DNA of 34,612 nt from CAZQIC01 sp964593555 (GCA_964593555.1 CAZQIC010000040.1:1-34612); one strand, 5' to 3'; shown: positions 8,557-16,891, counted from the first letter of the stretch. Notes: generated by a model from the letters alone, not told the origin. Numbers and translations are program-made.

Positions 8557-10104
8557 ATGAAAGGAACCAATGATCTGTTTTTGCTTATTAATAGCATGTC
8601 GAAATCGGAAAAAAGGTTTTTCAAACTTTCGGCATCTATTCATTCAGGTGAAAAAAATTACCTGGTTTTGTTTAATGCGATTGAAAAGCAGAAGGAATAC
8701 AATGAAGAAAGGATAAAGAGAGAATTAAAAGATCGCAGTTTTGCAGATAATATAGCATATGAAAAAAACTACCTCTTCAAACAGGTCTTAAAAACGTTGC
8801 GGAATTACCATTCAGGAAAATCGGTTGATTTTCAATTGACAGAAATGTTGGAAGAAATTTCTATTCTTCATAGCAGAGGTTTATATAAGATCTGCGAAAA
8901 GACAATAGTAAAAGCAAAAAAAATAGCGGTTGACCATGAGCGTAATGCTTTTTTACTTGAACTGTTGAAATGGGAATGGGACCTTATGCATTCCCGCTTT
9001 GCCATTGATGAGGTAGAGAAAAATGTGAAAGGAATTCTTGTTCAGTACGAGACTATTATGAGCAAAATAAGTAATCTCAATAAATACAAAGCCATTGCTT
9101 CAGATGTTTTTGTAAATACATATAAAGGAGCGCATATAAGGGGGAAAGAGCAGCAAATGAATTATAGCAAACTAGCAGCACTTTCACTTTTATCTGAAGA
9201 AAGCAATGCGCTTTCATATGATGCCAGGTCGTATTTTTATTTATTAAAAAGTAATTTATATTTCGTTCGACGTGATTGGAAAAATGCATTTTCTTCTACC
9301 GTGAAACTTGCCGGACTTCTGGAAAGTAATCCAGCTAAAATAGAAGAGGAGCCAAGAAAATATATTGTTGTCCTCAACAACATTTTATCCACCTGCCTCG
9401 CGCTTAATAAAAATGAGGAGCTGTTTTTCTACATAGAGAAAATGAAAAATTTTGCTGAGCGCATTGATGTTAGCAGAGGTAAAGCAATTAAAGAAGAAAC
9501 CTTCCTTTGTGCTAACTATGCCGAGTTGGAGTATTATTGGAAGGCAGGTTTATTTGAAGAAGGAATAGTTAAAATAGAAAGGATCAGGGAGCCCTTGCTG
9601 GAAATAATTAAAAATCCATTGTTCACCAATCACGAAATACTTTTTAAAAAATTTTTCGCAATTTTTTATTTTGGGGTAGGGCAATACAATAAATCTGTCT
9701 ATTGGTTAAATCAGGTGATAAACCACAGCGCTACTTCTTTACGTCAGGATGTGATGTCTGCCGCTATCATTTTTAATCTCATCCTTCATTATGAAAAAGG
9801 GAATGACGATATTCTTGATTACCTGGTAAGGTCGGCGTACCGGTTCCTATACCGCAAAAACAGGCTTTATAAGTTTGAAAGTATTATTCTTGTTTTTATT
9901 CGCAAAAAATTAGCAAAGGCCGATACGGATGGAAAACTATTAACTGCATTTAAATCGCTTCGTCGGGAACTTGCAGCGCTCTTAAAGGACCCTTATGAGA
10001 ATAAAGCCTTAGAACAATTTGATTTTATTGCCTGGCTCGATGCGAAGATCGATAATAAGCCTTTTTCCGAAATCGTTAAAAAAACTTCAAAAGTCCCATT
10101 ATAA
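8557..10104 (+). CDS. TPR-like alpha-helical protein, copy B of three
   Basis: The protein has 515 residues, is helical and lacks a signal peptide. An in-frame TTG at 8548 would add three residues. The ATG at 8557 is chosen because MKGTNDLF then aligns without a gap to the first residues of copy A (MEQRDDLF). N-terminal motif: DLFLLINSMSKSEKRFFKL. Middle: YFGVGQYNKSVYWLNQVIN near residue 380. C-terminus: FDFIAWLDAKIDN. The sequence before the start (TTTGTATTCTATG) resembles that of copy A (ATTCTATG) and again leaves almost no leader. The gene is head-to-head with the large T9SS protein at 4590-8387, about 169 bp apart. No enzyme motif is visible and the function is unknown. Confidence 0.85.
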   Translation: MKGTNDLFLLINSMSKSEKRFFKLSASIHSGEKNYLVLFNAIEKQKEYNEERIKRELKDRSFADNIAYEKNYLFKQVLKTLRNYHSGKSVDFQLTEMLEEISILHSRGLYKICEKTIVKAKKIAVDHERNAFLLELLKWEWDLMHSRFAIDEVEKNVKGILVQYETIMSKISNLNKYKAIASDVFVNTYKGAHIRGKEQQMNYSKLAALSLLSEESNALSYDARSYFYLLKSNLYFVRRDWKNAFSSTVKLAGLLESNPAKIEEEPRKYIVVLNNILSTCLALNKNEELFFYIEKMKNFAERIDVSRGKAIKEETFLCANYAELEYYWKAGLFEEGIVKIERIREPLLEIIKNPLFTNHEILFKKFFAIFYFGVGQYNKSVYWLNQVINHSATSLRQDVMSAAIIFNLILHYEKGNDDILDYLVRSAYRFLYRKNRLYKFESIILVFIRKKLAKADTDGKLLTAFKSLRRELAALLKDPYENKALEQFDFIAWLDAKIDNKPFSEIVKKTSKVPL

Positions 10105-10264
10105 GCTGAATCACGTTACACACGAACACCTTAAAATTTACACAAATAGGGGCATTTTTGCATTAAAATTGGCGTCTCTCTACTTAAATGGGCGTTTTGA
10201 GCTAAAAATAAATTATAAAGAATGAGACCGAACTCCTTACTAATTGCACAATTGGGGCAATAAA

Positions 10265-10296
10265 TTTGTTGAAATTGAAATTACTTTCTATCTTCG
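10265..10296 (+). promoter_or_regulatory. Promoter of the rplM ribosomal block
   Basis: TTTG at 10265-10268 and TATCTTCG at 10289-10296 are separated by 20 bases. This fits the Bacteroidota -33 TTTG / -7 TAnnTTTG arrangement, with one mismatch in the -7 element. Transcription would start near 10302, about 50 bases before the rplM start. Confidence 0.6.
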
Positions 10297-10300
10297 CAAC

Positions 10301-10316
10301 CCCTTTTTAAAAAGGG
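10301..10316 (+). promoter_or_regulatory. Perfect palindrome at the start of the rplM leader
   Basis: CCCTTTTTAAAAAGGG is a 16-bp perfect palindrome at the expected transcription start. It could be a protein-binding site or the base of a small leader structure for autoregulation by L13. The sequence alone does not decide which. Confidence 0.35.
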
Positions 10317-10352
10317 ACATTAATTATTTGTGTAACGAAATATTTTGAAAAA

Positions 10353-10808
10353 GTGGACGTATTAAGTTATAAAACGGTTTCAGCAAATAGTGCTACCGTA
10401 AAAAAAGGATGGCACATAGTAGATGCTGAAGGTGAAGTATTAGGCCGTTTAGCTTCGAAAGTTGCTTATGTGCTTATCGGGAAAAACAAAGTGGATTATA
10501 CTCCGCACGTCGATAACGGTGATAATATCATCATTATCAATGCTGAAAAGATTAAACTTACAGGAAATAAAAAGGAAGATAAAGAATACGTTCGTTATAC
10601 CGGTTACCCGGGCGGACAGCGCTTTTCAACGCCTAAAGAATTATTAGCTAAAAATCCCACACAAGTTGTTGAACATGCTGTTTATGGTATGTTACCAAAA
10701 GGGAAATTAGGAAATGCAGTTAAGAAAAACGTTTACATTTACGCAGGTACTGAGCATCCTCATGCTGCGCAACAACCAAAAGAATTAAAACTAAATACTA
10801 TTAAATAA
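10353..10808 (+). CDS. rplM: Large ribosomal subunit protein uL13
   Basis: This 151-residue protein of the 50S subunit binds 23S rRNA early in assembly. The family is clear from WHIVDAEGEVLGRLAS near residue 20, the GDNIIIINAEKIKLTGNK stretch, YTGYPGG, and the MLPKGKLG signature near residue 113. The start is GTG: no in-frame ATG lies upstream, and MDVLSYKT matches the normal Bacteroidota N-terminus. There is no Shine-Dalgarno sequence. It is first in the block, and the stop is followed after two bases by rpsI, so the two are co-transcribed and probably translationally coupled. Confidence 0.97.
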   Translation: MDVLSYKTVSANSATVKKGWHIVDAEGEVLGRLASKVAYVLIGKNKVDYTPHVDNGDNIIIINAEKIKLTGNKKEDKEYVRYTGYPGGQRFSTPKELLAKNPTQVVEHAVYGMLPKGKLGNAVKKNVYIYAGTEHPHAAQQPKELKLNTIK

Positions 10809-10810
10809 GC

Positions 10811-11197
10811 ATGGAAGTCACTAATGCATTAGGGAGAAGAAAAACCGCCGTTGCACGTATTTATTTGCAAAAAGGGAAAGGTAACATCACTATAAACCAA
10901 CGTGATATTAAAGAATATTTTGCATCTGATACATTGCAGTATGCAGCAAAGCAACCTTTGATTATAACAAAGAACGAAACCAGTTTCGATATTGTTGTAA
11001 ATGTTAAGGGTGGTGGAATTGCTGGTCAGGCAGAAGCCGTTAGTCTTGCCATTGCAAGAGCTATTGTGAAACTTGATCCGGAGTCAAAACCAGCTTTAAA
11101 AGCAGAAGAATTAATGACACGTGACCCAAGAATGGTTGAGCGTAAAAAACCAGGACAGAAAAAAGCACGTAAGAAATTCCAATTCAGTAAACGTTAA
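10811..11197 (+). CDS. rpsI: Small ribosomal subunit protein uS9
   Basis: The protein has 128 residues, the usual length. It shows the N-terminal GRRKTAVARIYL motif, the central VKGGGIAGQAEAVSLAIARA segment and the basic tail ending KKFQFSKR. The last residues of that tail reach the ribosomal P site and contact the tRNA. The gene begins two bases after the rplM stop and is followed 21 bases later by rpsB, forming one unit. Confidence 0.97.
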   Translation: MEVTNALGRRKTAVARIYLQKGKGNITINQRDIKEYFASDTLQYAAKQPLIITKNETSFDIVVNVKGGGIAGQAEAVSLAIARAIVKLDPESKPALKAEELMTRDPRMVERKKPGQKKARKKFQFSKR

Positions 11198-11218
11198 TCA
11201 TTACTATATACTAGCAGA

Positions 11219-12088
11219 ATGTCAAGAACAAATTTTAATGAACTTTTAGAGGCGGGTGCACATTTTGGTCACTTGAAAAGAAAATGGAACCCAGCAATGG
11301 CTCCTTATATCTTTACAGAGAAGAACGGTATTCATATTATCGATCTTAACAAAACTGTTGCTAAAATAGAAGATGTTGCAAACACTCTTAAGCAAATTGC
11401 GCGTTCAGGAAAAAAAATCCTTTTCGTTGCAACAAAAAAACAAGCAAAAGATATCGTTGCACAAAAAGTGAAAGCGATCAACATGCCTTATGTTACTGAA
11501 AGATGGCCTGGCGGAATGCTAACAAACTTTGTTACTATTCGTAAAGCGATCCGTAAAATGGCATCCATTGATAAAATGGCTACTGACGGAACGTTCGAAA
11601 ATATTTCTAAAAAAGAAAGATTATTGATCTCTCGTGAGAGAGCAAAACTTGAAATGCAATTGGGAAGTATCGCTGACTTAACACGTCTTCCTGCTGCTAT
11701 TTTCATTGTAGATATTTCAAAAGAACATATCGCAGTTGCGGAAGCAAAAAGATTGGGGATTCCAACGTTTGCAATAGTGGACACTAATTCTGATCCTAAC
11801 CAGGTTGATTATGTTATTCCTGCAAATGATGATGCATCATCTTCTGTAAGCCTTATCATGGAAATTATCACCAAGGCTGTTCAGGAAGGATTATCAGATA
11901 GAAAAGTAGATAAAGAAACTGCTGCTGCTGAAGATAAAGACGCATTAATGAGAGCAGAAGAAGAACAGGAAAAAGAAAAGGTAGTTGCGAAAATTGCAGC
12001 GACTGATGATTCAGTTGAGGTTGCGGCAGATAAAAAAGTAATCCCTACGAAAAGGCCGATCGTAAAAAAGCCAATTCCAAGAAAATAA
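11219..12088 (+). CDS. rpsB: Small ribosomal subunit protein uS2
   Basis: The protein has 289 residues. Family motifs are LLEAGAHFGHLKRKWNPAM at about 9-27, NGIHIIDLNKT, RWPGGMLTNF near 97 and the IPTFAIVDTNSDPN segment near 181. The last ~60 residues form an acidic and then lysine-rich extension (EEEQEKEK, later KRPIVKKPIPRK). It is not part of the S2 core and is typically seen in this phylum. S2 joins the 30S subunit late and binds S1. The gene lies between rpsI and tsf, an arrangement found in most bacteria. No Shine-Dalgarno sequence is seen before the ATG. Confidence 0.97.
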   Translation: MSRTNFNELLEAGAHFGHLKRKWNPAMAPYIFTEKNGIHIIDLNKTVAKIEDVANTLKQIARSGKKILFVATKKQAKDIVAQKVKAINMPYVTERWPGGMLTNFVTIRKAIRKMASIDKMATDGTFENISKKERLLISRERAKLEMQLGSIADLTRLPAAIFIVDISKEHIAVAEAKRLGIPTFAIVDTNSDPNQVDYVIPANDDASSSVSLIMEIITKAVQEGLSDRKVDKETAAAEDKDALMRAEEEQEKEKVVAKIAATDDSVEVAADKKVIPTKRPIVKKPIPRK

Positions 12089-12118
12089 TTTAGAATAAAC
12101 AAATAGGAGATCGAAGAA

Positions 12119-12955
12119 ATGTCAACAACAATGATATCAGCAGCGGATGTAAATAAACTTCGCCAAATTACCGGTGCAGGGATGATGGATTGCAAAAAAG
12201 CGCTAACTGAAGCGAATGGCGATTTTGATGCAGCGATAGATTTCTTGAGAAAAAAAGGACAAAAAGTTGCAGCTAACCGTAGCGAAAGAGATGCGAAAGA
12301 AGGATTGGTAATTGCGAAGGCAACAGCAAATGGTAAAAAGGGCGTGTTGATCGTTCTTAACTGTGAAACAGATTTTGTTGCGAAGAATGAAGACTATGGA
12401 AAAGTAGCAGATACTATGGCTAATGTAGCATTGAATGGAAATGCAAAATCATTGGACGAGTTAAAAGCACTTCCATATAGTGGTAGCCTTTCTATTGCTG
12501 ATAAGGTAATTGAAGAGGTGGGTAAAATAGGAGAGAAAATAGAGCTTTCAACTTTTGAATGGTTAGAGTCAAACAAAGTTGTTGTATACAACCATCCTGG
12601 AAATAAATTAGCTACTATAGTTGCTTTTAATAAAGACAACGTATCTGATGAGGTTGCAAAAGATATTGCTATGCAGGTTGCAGCAATGTCACCGGTAGCG
12701 TTAGATAAAGGTGATGTTGATTCAAAAACATTAGAGAGAGAAATTGAAATAGGAAAAGAACAGGCCAGACAAGAAGGGAAACCTGAAGAAATGTTGGAGA
12801 AAATTGCAATGGGTAAACTGAACAAGTTTTACAAAGAAAGTACTTTGTTGAACCAGGAGTTTATAAAAGACAATAAAAAAACAATTAGCCAGTATTTGGC
12901 AGAGACCGATAAAGAGCTTACAGTAGTAGGCTTTAAGCGAGTTTCGCTAAGCTAA
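12119..12955 (+). CDS. tsf: Translation elongation factor Ts
   Basis: This 278-residue protein is the nucleotide exchange factor that releases GDP from EF-Tu. The N-terminal UBA-like domain carries LRQITGAGMMDCKKAL (about 15-30), and the exchange motif TDFVAKN is near residue 85. The two core subdomains follow. An ATG four codons downstream is possible, but the first one is preceded at a suitable distance by AGGAG (12106-12110), one of the few good Shine-Dalgarno matches here. It is the last gene before the terminator at 12975. Confidence 0.97.
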   Translation: MSTTMISAADVNKLRQITGAGMMDCKKALTEANGDFDAAIDFLRKKGQKVAANRSERDAKEGLVIAKATANGKKGVLIVLNCETDFVAKNEDYGKVADTMANVALNGNAKSLDELKALPYSGSLSIADKVIEEVGKIGEKIELSTFEWLESNKVVVYNHPGNKLATIVAFNKDNVSDEVAKDIAMQVAAMSPVALDKGDVDSKTLEREIEIGKEQARQEGKPEEMLEKIAMGKLNKFYKESTLLNQEFIKDNKKTISQYLAETDKELTVVGFKRVSLS

Positions 12956-12974
12956 TTAAAATTAATATTTTAAG

Positions 12975-13002
12975 ATCCCGACATTTAGTCGGGATTTTTT
13001 TT
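12975..13002 (+). terminator. Intrinsic terminator after tsf
   Basis: ATCCCGAC and GTCGGGAT form an 8-bp stem with loop ATTTA (12975-12995), followed by a run of eight T (12995-13002). It closes the rplM-rpsI-rpsB-tsf unit. The next ATG is only eight bases further on. Confidence 0.9.
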
Positions 13003-13010
13003 GATCAATA

Positions 13011-13379
13011 ATGAGGGAAAAGATACTTACATATAGATTTGCCCGGGTATTAGGTGCAGGGTTCTTTATAGCAGGAGTATTCTTCGTAATGATGAATATT
13101 TTCTCTATACATTTCAGCAACGAATATTATCCTAAAACACTATATATGGGAATCATGTTTTTTTTTATAGGGCTTGCCCTTTTCCTTTTTCCCGGAGAGA
13201 GTCTTTTATATAAAGAATTTGTTGAGAACCTTCCGATTAGTACTGAGCGAAAAGCAATCTTTTTAGTATTATGGTCGCAGGTTTCCCTCGTTAATAAAGT
13301 TATTTGGGTAGGATTTTTATTCTCTGGAATTTTAGCATGTATATATACCAACTCTATTTTATCTTCTTATGAAATATAA
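13011..13379 (+). CDS. Small inner-membrane protein of unknown function
   Basis: The protein has 122 residues with three hydrophobic segments: about 13-33 (GAGFFIAGVFFVMMNIF), 43-61 (YMGIMFFFIGLALFLF) and 97-117 (VIWVGFLFSGILACIY). Charged loops lie between them. No domain is recognised. The start lies eight bases after the tsf terminator, so there is no room for a separate promoter beyond it. Expression must come from readthrough or from a promoter inside the end of tsf. The 3' end overlaps the pyrH start by 11 bases, which suggests translational coupling to pyrH. Confidence 0.75.
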   Translation: MREKILTYRFARVLGAGFFIAGVFFVMMNIFSIHFSNEYYPKTLYMGIMFFFIGLALFLFPGESLLYKEFVENLPISTERKAIFLVLWSQVSLVNKVIWVGFLFSGILACIYTNSILSSYEI

Positions 13380-14076
13380 ACGCATTCTTCTTAAGCTTAG
13401 CGGTGAATCATTGATGGGCAATAAACAGTTTGGTATTGATCACGACAGACTTGCCCAATATGCAAAAGAGATTAAAGAAACTGTAGAGGCAGGAGTTGAA
13501 GTGGCAATTGTTATAGGTGGAGGAAATATTTTTAGAGGCATTCAGGCTTCAGAAGGCGGTATGGACAGGGTGCAGGGAGATTACATGGGAATGTTAGCTA
13601 CGGTAATTAACAGTATGGCATTACAATCGGCATTGGAAAAATTAGAAGTGCAAACGCGTTTGTTATCTGCGATAAAAATGGAACAGATCTGCGAACCGTT
13701 TATTCGCCGCAGAGCAGTTAGGCATTTGGAAAAGCAAAGAGTGGTGATCTTTGGTGCGGGTACGGGAAACCCTTATTTCACAACGGATACAGCGGCATCG
13801 TTAAGAGCAATTGAAATTGAAGCTGATGTTATTTTAAAGGGTACACGTGTTGATGGGATATACACCGCCGATCCCGAGAAAGATAAAAACGCGAAGCGCT
13901 ATGAAACCATATCATTTGATGAGGTATATTCAAAAGGCTTGCAGGTAATGGATATGACCGCGTTTACATTGTGTAAAGAGAATAAATTACCCATCATTGT
14001 TTTCGATATGAATAAGGCAGGTAATTTAAAAAAGGTTTTATCCGAAGATAAGGTTGGAACATTGGTTACTTTTTAA
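13369..14076 (+). CDS. pyrH: UMP kinase
   Basis: The 235-residue protein belongs to the amino-acid kinase fold. It phosphorylates UMP to UDP with ATP in pyrimidine nucleotide synthesis. Visible motifs are the N-terminal RILLKLSGESLMG (about 5-17), VIGGGNIFRG near 46-55, FGAGTGNPYFTTDTAA near 127-142 and the uridylate-site region DGIYTADPEKDKNAKRY. Length is normal. The ATG overlaps the last codons of the membrane protein gene by 11 bases. pyrH next to tsf and frr is the usual bacterial order. Confidence 0.97.
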   Translation: MKYKRILLKLSGESLMGNKQFGIDHDRLAQYAKEIKETVEAGVEVAIVIGGGNIFRGIQASEGGMDRVQGDYMGMLATVINSMALQSALEKLEVQTRLLSAIKMEQICEPFIRRRAVRHLEKQRVVIFGAGTGNPYFTTDTAASLRAIEIEADVILKGTRVDGIYTADPEKDKNAKRYETISFDEVYSKGLQVMDMTAFTLCKENKLPIIVFDMNKAGNLKKVLSEDKVGTLVTF

Positions 14077-14094
14077 TGAAACTTTTTATCTTTA
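14062..14094 (+). promoter_or_regulatory. Possible promoter of frr
   Basis: TTG at 14062-14064 and TATCTTTA at 14087-14094 have a 22-base spacer. They resemble the Bacteroidota promoter, with A in place of the final G. The site overlaps the end of pyrH. It could give frr an extra promoter, but the match is weak. Confidence 0.25.
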
Positions 14095-14116
14095 AACTTT
14101 CTAATTCATTTTTACC

Positions 14117-14680
14117 ATGAACGAAGACGTACAATTTTTACTTGATGAAGCCAAGGAACAAATGGAAAAAGGAATTTCACATTTGGAATCTGAACTTTCA
14201 AAAATACGTGCCGGCAAGGCCAGCCCTCAAATGTTGGATGGGGTTAGAGTAGATTATTATGGGACATTGACTCCTCTTAGCCAGGTAGCAAACGTGAATA
14301 CGCAAGATGCGCGTTCATTGGTAGTTACGCCCTGGGAAAAAGCGATGATAGAGCCTATTGTGAAAGCTATACAGGCTGCTAACCTGGGACTTAATCCACA
14401 GAATGACGGAACCCTTGTTCGTATCCTTGTTCCTTCACTTACAGAAGAGAGAAGAAAAGACCTGGTGAAAAAAACAAAGGCAGAAGCAGAGAATTGTCGC
14501 GTTACCTTACGTAATATTCGCCGCGATTCAAACGAGGTGATAAAAAAATTAAAGGCCAAAGGATTGCCTGAGGATGAAGCGAAAGAAGCTGAAACAAAAA
14601 CGCAGGACCTAACCAATATCTATTCTGGCAAGTGTGATAAACACCTGGAAGCGAAGGAAAAAGAGATCATGACAGTTTAA
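14117..14680 (+). CDS. frr: Ribosome recycling factor
   Basis: The 187-residue protein, of usual length, splits the post-termination ribosome together with EF-G. Motifs are LSKIRAGKASPQMLDGVRV near 27-45, YYGTLTPLSQVANV, the RSLVVTPWE segment, and LTEERRKDLVKKTK near 112-125 with VTLRNIRRDSNE. These cover both the three-helix bundle and the beta domain. It follows pyrH by 40 bases and closes the translation block. Confidence 0.97.
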   Translation: MNEDVQFLLDEAKEQMEKGISHLESELSKIRAGKASPQMLDGVRVDYYGTLTPLSQVANVNTQDARSLVVTPWEKAMIEPIVKAIQAANLGLNPQNDGTLVRILVPSLTEERRKDLVKKTKAEAENCRVTLRNIRRDSNEVIKKLKAKGLPEDEAKEAETKTQDLTNIYSGKCDKHLEAKEKEIMTV

Positions 14681-14740
14681 AAGAAATTTCTTACGGAGCA
14701 ATACAACGGTAACACCAAAAAATTTACTTCAATTTATCAG

Positions 14741-15754
14741 ATGTACAACATTTGTGCTATTGTTGTAGCATTTATTTTGTTACAAACACATACTATTCAA
14801 TCCCAAACAAATTGGGAAAAAGTATTCAAAGAGAATACTTTTAAATTGAGCTACGAAAAGTCACAGTTGCCTTCTGCGTTGCTACAGCAGGCGCACTTAA
14901 ATAAGGATTCCATTATTTTTTCCAAGGAAAACAATAGCTCTACTTCACAAGTACGTTTAAATTGGGTTGCCTTTAATTCTGATTATTGTTTTGCAAGCGT
15001 TTGTTTTTTTCAAAAGGGAATGCAGGAGTATTATTTATATAATGTGAAAACGAATAAGTTGGATATTTATACCGAACATGATGGAGACGGTTTTTTTTAT
15101 CAATTTAAAATGTTTAAAGAAGTTTATTTATCATACATATCACGCCCCTATCCTTGTGGAGCGTTTTTTGAAAATAAAAAACAAATAGAGGAGCACTATA
15201 ATACATTATATAAACACCTTAATTGTAAAAGCGACGAGTCAATTGCGAGTATTGGAGCAAAGAATGCCGTTGACGAAATTTTAATATCTTCTTACAACAA
15301 CAATATTCATTGGACCTTACAAGACAAAAACATTGAATGTTTAGACAGTATTGCACTAAACAAGCAACGCATATACTTTTCAAAAATTCGAGAGAGGCAA
15401 ATGGATAGCGATTTTAAATTTTTGATAGGGCCTCAGTCTGAAAAAATGCTTTTGGATAGTAGTTATGATAAGGTGCTTTTACTAAAGTGTCACTACCAAG
15501 AAATGGATAGTATTACAAGACGAAATTTATTTTTAGGTTTAGTAAATAAATTAAAACCAAATGGCAAGCTCATACTATTTGAAAAGATGGCCAATCAAAA
15601 GACTAAAACAACAAACTATGGGGCTACATATGTTCCCGAAGCAAAATTTATAAATGATATGAAGAGCTTTAGCTTTACACTAAAAGAAAAAATTACATTA
15701 ACGAAGCCTTACAAAGGGTATTATTTGTATATTTTTTATAAAACTGCACTGTAA
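14741..15754 (+). CDS. Exported protein with a degenerate methyltransferase-like C-terminal half
   Basis: The protein has 337 residues. A signal peptide is at about 1-22 (IVVAFILLQ, cleavage after QSQ). The first half is not recognised. From ~167 on, the order of motifs follows a class I SAM-dependent methyltransferase. SIASIGAKNA (167-176) lies where the glycine-rich SAM loop should be. It is followed by a strand with an acidic end and by YDKVLLLKCHYQEM (242-255), where the post-loop DxVh..hlLHHh element normally lies. Then come LKPNGKLILFEKM (271-283), the family's LKPGGxLxxxE strand, and a final pair of strands ending YYLYIFYK. The SAM loop lacks the normal GxGxG, so catalysis is doubtful. 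The gene stands alone between frr and the CAP gene. Fold assignment is inference from motif order. Confidence 0.6.
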   Translation: MYNICAIVVAFILLQTHTIQSQTNWEKVFKENTFKLSYEKSQLPSALLQQAHLNKDSIIFSKENNSSTSQVRLNWVAFNSDYCFASVCFFQKGMQEYYLYNVKTNKLDIYTEHDGDGFFYQFKMFKEVYLSYISRPYPCGAFFENKKQIEEHYNTLYKHLNCKSDESIASIGAKNAVDEILISSYNNNIHWTLQDKNIECLDSIALNKQRIYFSKIRERQMDSDFKFLIGPQSEKMLLDSSYDKVLLLKCHYQEMDSITRRNLFLGLVNKLKPNGKLILFEKMANQKTKTTNYGATYVPEAKFINDMKSFSFTLKEKITLTKPYKGYYLYIFYKTAL

Positions 15755-15834
15755 TTTTTGCGCAATTGGAAGACGTGAACCATAGTTTAATTTAATGAGA
15801 GACAATATTTGCTTTTATAGTAACGTTTAACTCC

Positions 15835-16413
15835 ATGAGAAAGAAGTCATACATATTATTTTTTCTCCTCCCTGTATTAATTGCTTTTACGGCTCAGCCG
15901 GATATTACTATTGATGAGCAGGAAGCAAAAAAAGCTTTTGAACAATTAAATATTGTACGATCAGATCCTAAGACTTACGGTCAGCAAATAAAAATAAATT
16001 TAGATAAGGTAGCTAAAAGATCTTTACTGGTTTGGAATGATACCCTCGCAATAGTGGCGCAGAAAAAAGCATTTGATATGGCCTCGAAAAAATATTTTGG
16101 CCATGTAACACCGGATGGCAAAGGCATAAATATATTGATGGATGCTGCAGGGTATAAACTCCCTAAGGAATGGCTGAAAAGCAAAAGTGAAAATTATTTT
16201 GAATCGATTGTTGCGGGTGTATCCGGTGGAGAAGACGCAATAAAAACATTGGTGATCGATGCATTTGAACCAAGCTTGGGTCACCGCAAACATTTATTGG
16301 GAATGGACGATTGGAATGCCGGCCTTAAGGATATTGGCATTGGTTATGTAAAAGCTCCCGGTACGGAATATAAAGTATACGTGTGTGTGATTATTGCGAA
16401 GAGGAATTGGTAA
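15835..16413 (+). CDS. Secreted CAP-domain (SCP-like) protein
   Basis: The protein has 192 residues with an N-terminal signal peptide (about 1-20, YILFFLLPVLIAFTA). The CAP fold is shown by LNIVRSDPKTY near 38-48, L.WNDTLAIVAQKKAFDMA near 65-83, KKYFGHVTPDGKG (85-97), SENY (118-121), GHRKHLLG (149-156) and the closing IGIGYV...YVCVIIAK strands. The His of FGH and that of GHRKH lie where the conserved cavity residues of the family lie. Bacterial CAP proteins are extracytoplasmic and mostly of unknown role. The last 23 bases overlap tail-to-tail with the GNAT gene on the other strand. Confidence 0.88.
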   Translation: MRKKSYILFFLLPVLIAFTAQPDITIDEQEAKKAFEQLNIVRSDPKTYGQQIKINLDKVAKRSLLVWNDTLAIVAQKKAFDMASKKYFGHVTPDGKGINILMDAAGYKLPKEWLKSKSENYFESIVAGVSGGEDAIKTLVIDAFEPSLGHRKHLLGMDDWNAGLKDIGIGYVKAPGTEYKVYVCVIIAKRNW

Positions 16414-16891
16414 ATTTCTTTGCAAGTATTGTTTCATTTCCGACGACCTCAAGAATATTAAATCCTAATTTTTCAACTAGTCTAATAGCTTGCTTATTTT
16501 TTGTCATAGTTTTTCCAATTATCGTATTTACACCTAATTCTTTTGCAGCGAATGCACAGATTAAATTAAATGCTTCAAGCATTATCCCTTGTCCCCAAAA
16601 TGAAGGTAAGATAGTCCCACCAATTTCTATTGTCTTATCCGATTTATTCCAATCATGTAAAGCACAATTCCCAATAATATTTTCTTTGTCTTGTTGTAGT
16701 CTAATGTTCCAAACTAAATTTTCGTTGGAAGTAATTTTAGTGATAAAATCAATTGTGGCGGCTTTATTAGCAATTGGTCTATTGGAATATGATTTTAAAA
16801 TCTCAGGATTATTATAAATGGTGTAAATAGCATCTGCGTCCATTGTACTCAATGGAGTTAATATAATTTTATTTGTAGAAAGATTTTGCAA
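16391..16891 (-). CDS. GNAT-family N-acetyltransferase (RimJ/RimL type)
   Basis: The 166-residue cytoplasmic protein begins with the LTPLSTMDADAIYTIYNNPE pattern typical of the RimJ/RimL branch. The acetyl-CoA-binding motif IEIGGTILPSFWGQGIMLEA (88-107) contains the Q-G-x-G-type loop. NKQAIRLVEKLGF (132-144) is the later signature helix. Its target could be a protein N-terminus or a small amine. It lies 36 bases after the lipoprotein gene on the same strand and may be co-transcribed with it. Its stop lies inside the end of the convergent CAP gene. Confidence 0.88.
   Translation of the reverse strand: MQNLSTNKIILTPLSTMDADAIYTIYNNPEILKSYSNRPIANKAATIDFITKITSNENLVWNIRLQQDKENIIGNCALHDWNKSDKTIEIGGTILPSFWGQGIMLEAFNLICAFAAKELGVNTIIGKTMTKNKQAIRLVEKLGFNILEVVGNETILAKKFTNSSSQ

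Noticed and set aside
8460..8557. Direct repeat TTTGTATTCTA at 8460-8470 and 8547-8557 upstream of TPR-like copy B
   Set aside because: An 11-base repeat in AT-rich DNA may be chance, and no matching pair exists upstream of the other two copies.
10105..10264. Possible RNA gene or second promoter upstream of the rplM promoter
   Set aside because: No tRNA-like or other known fold was seen. A CATTTTTG match at about 10153 lacks the TA of the -7 element.
12394..12825. 143-residue open frame antisense to tsf
   Set aside because: It is a serine- and phenylalanine-rich shadow of the lysine-rich EF-Ts coding strand, with no recognisable domain.
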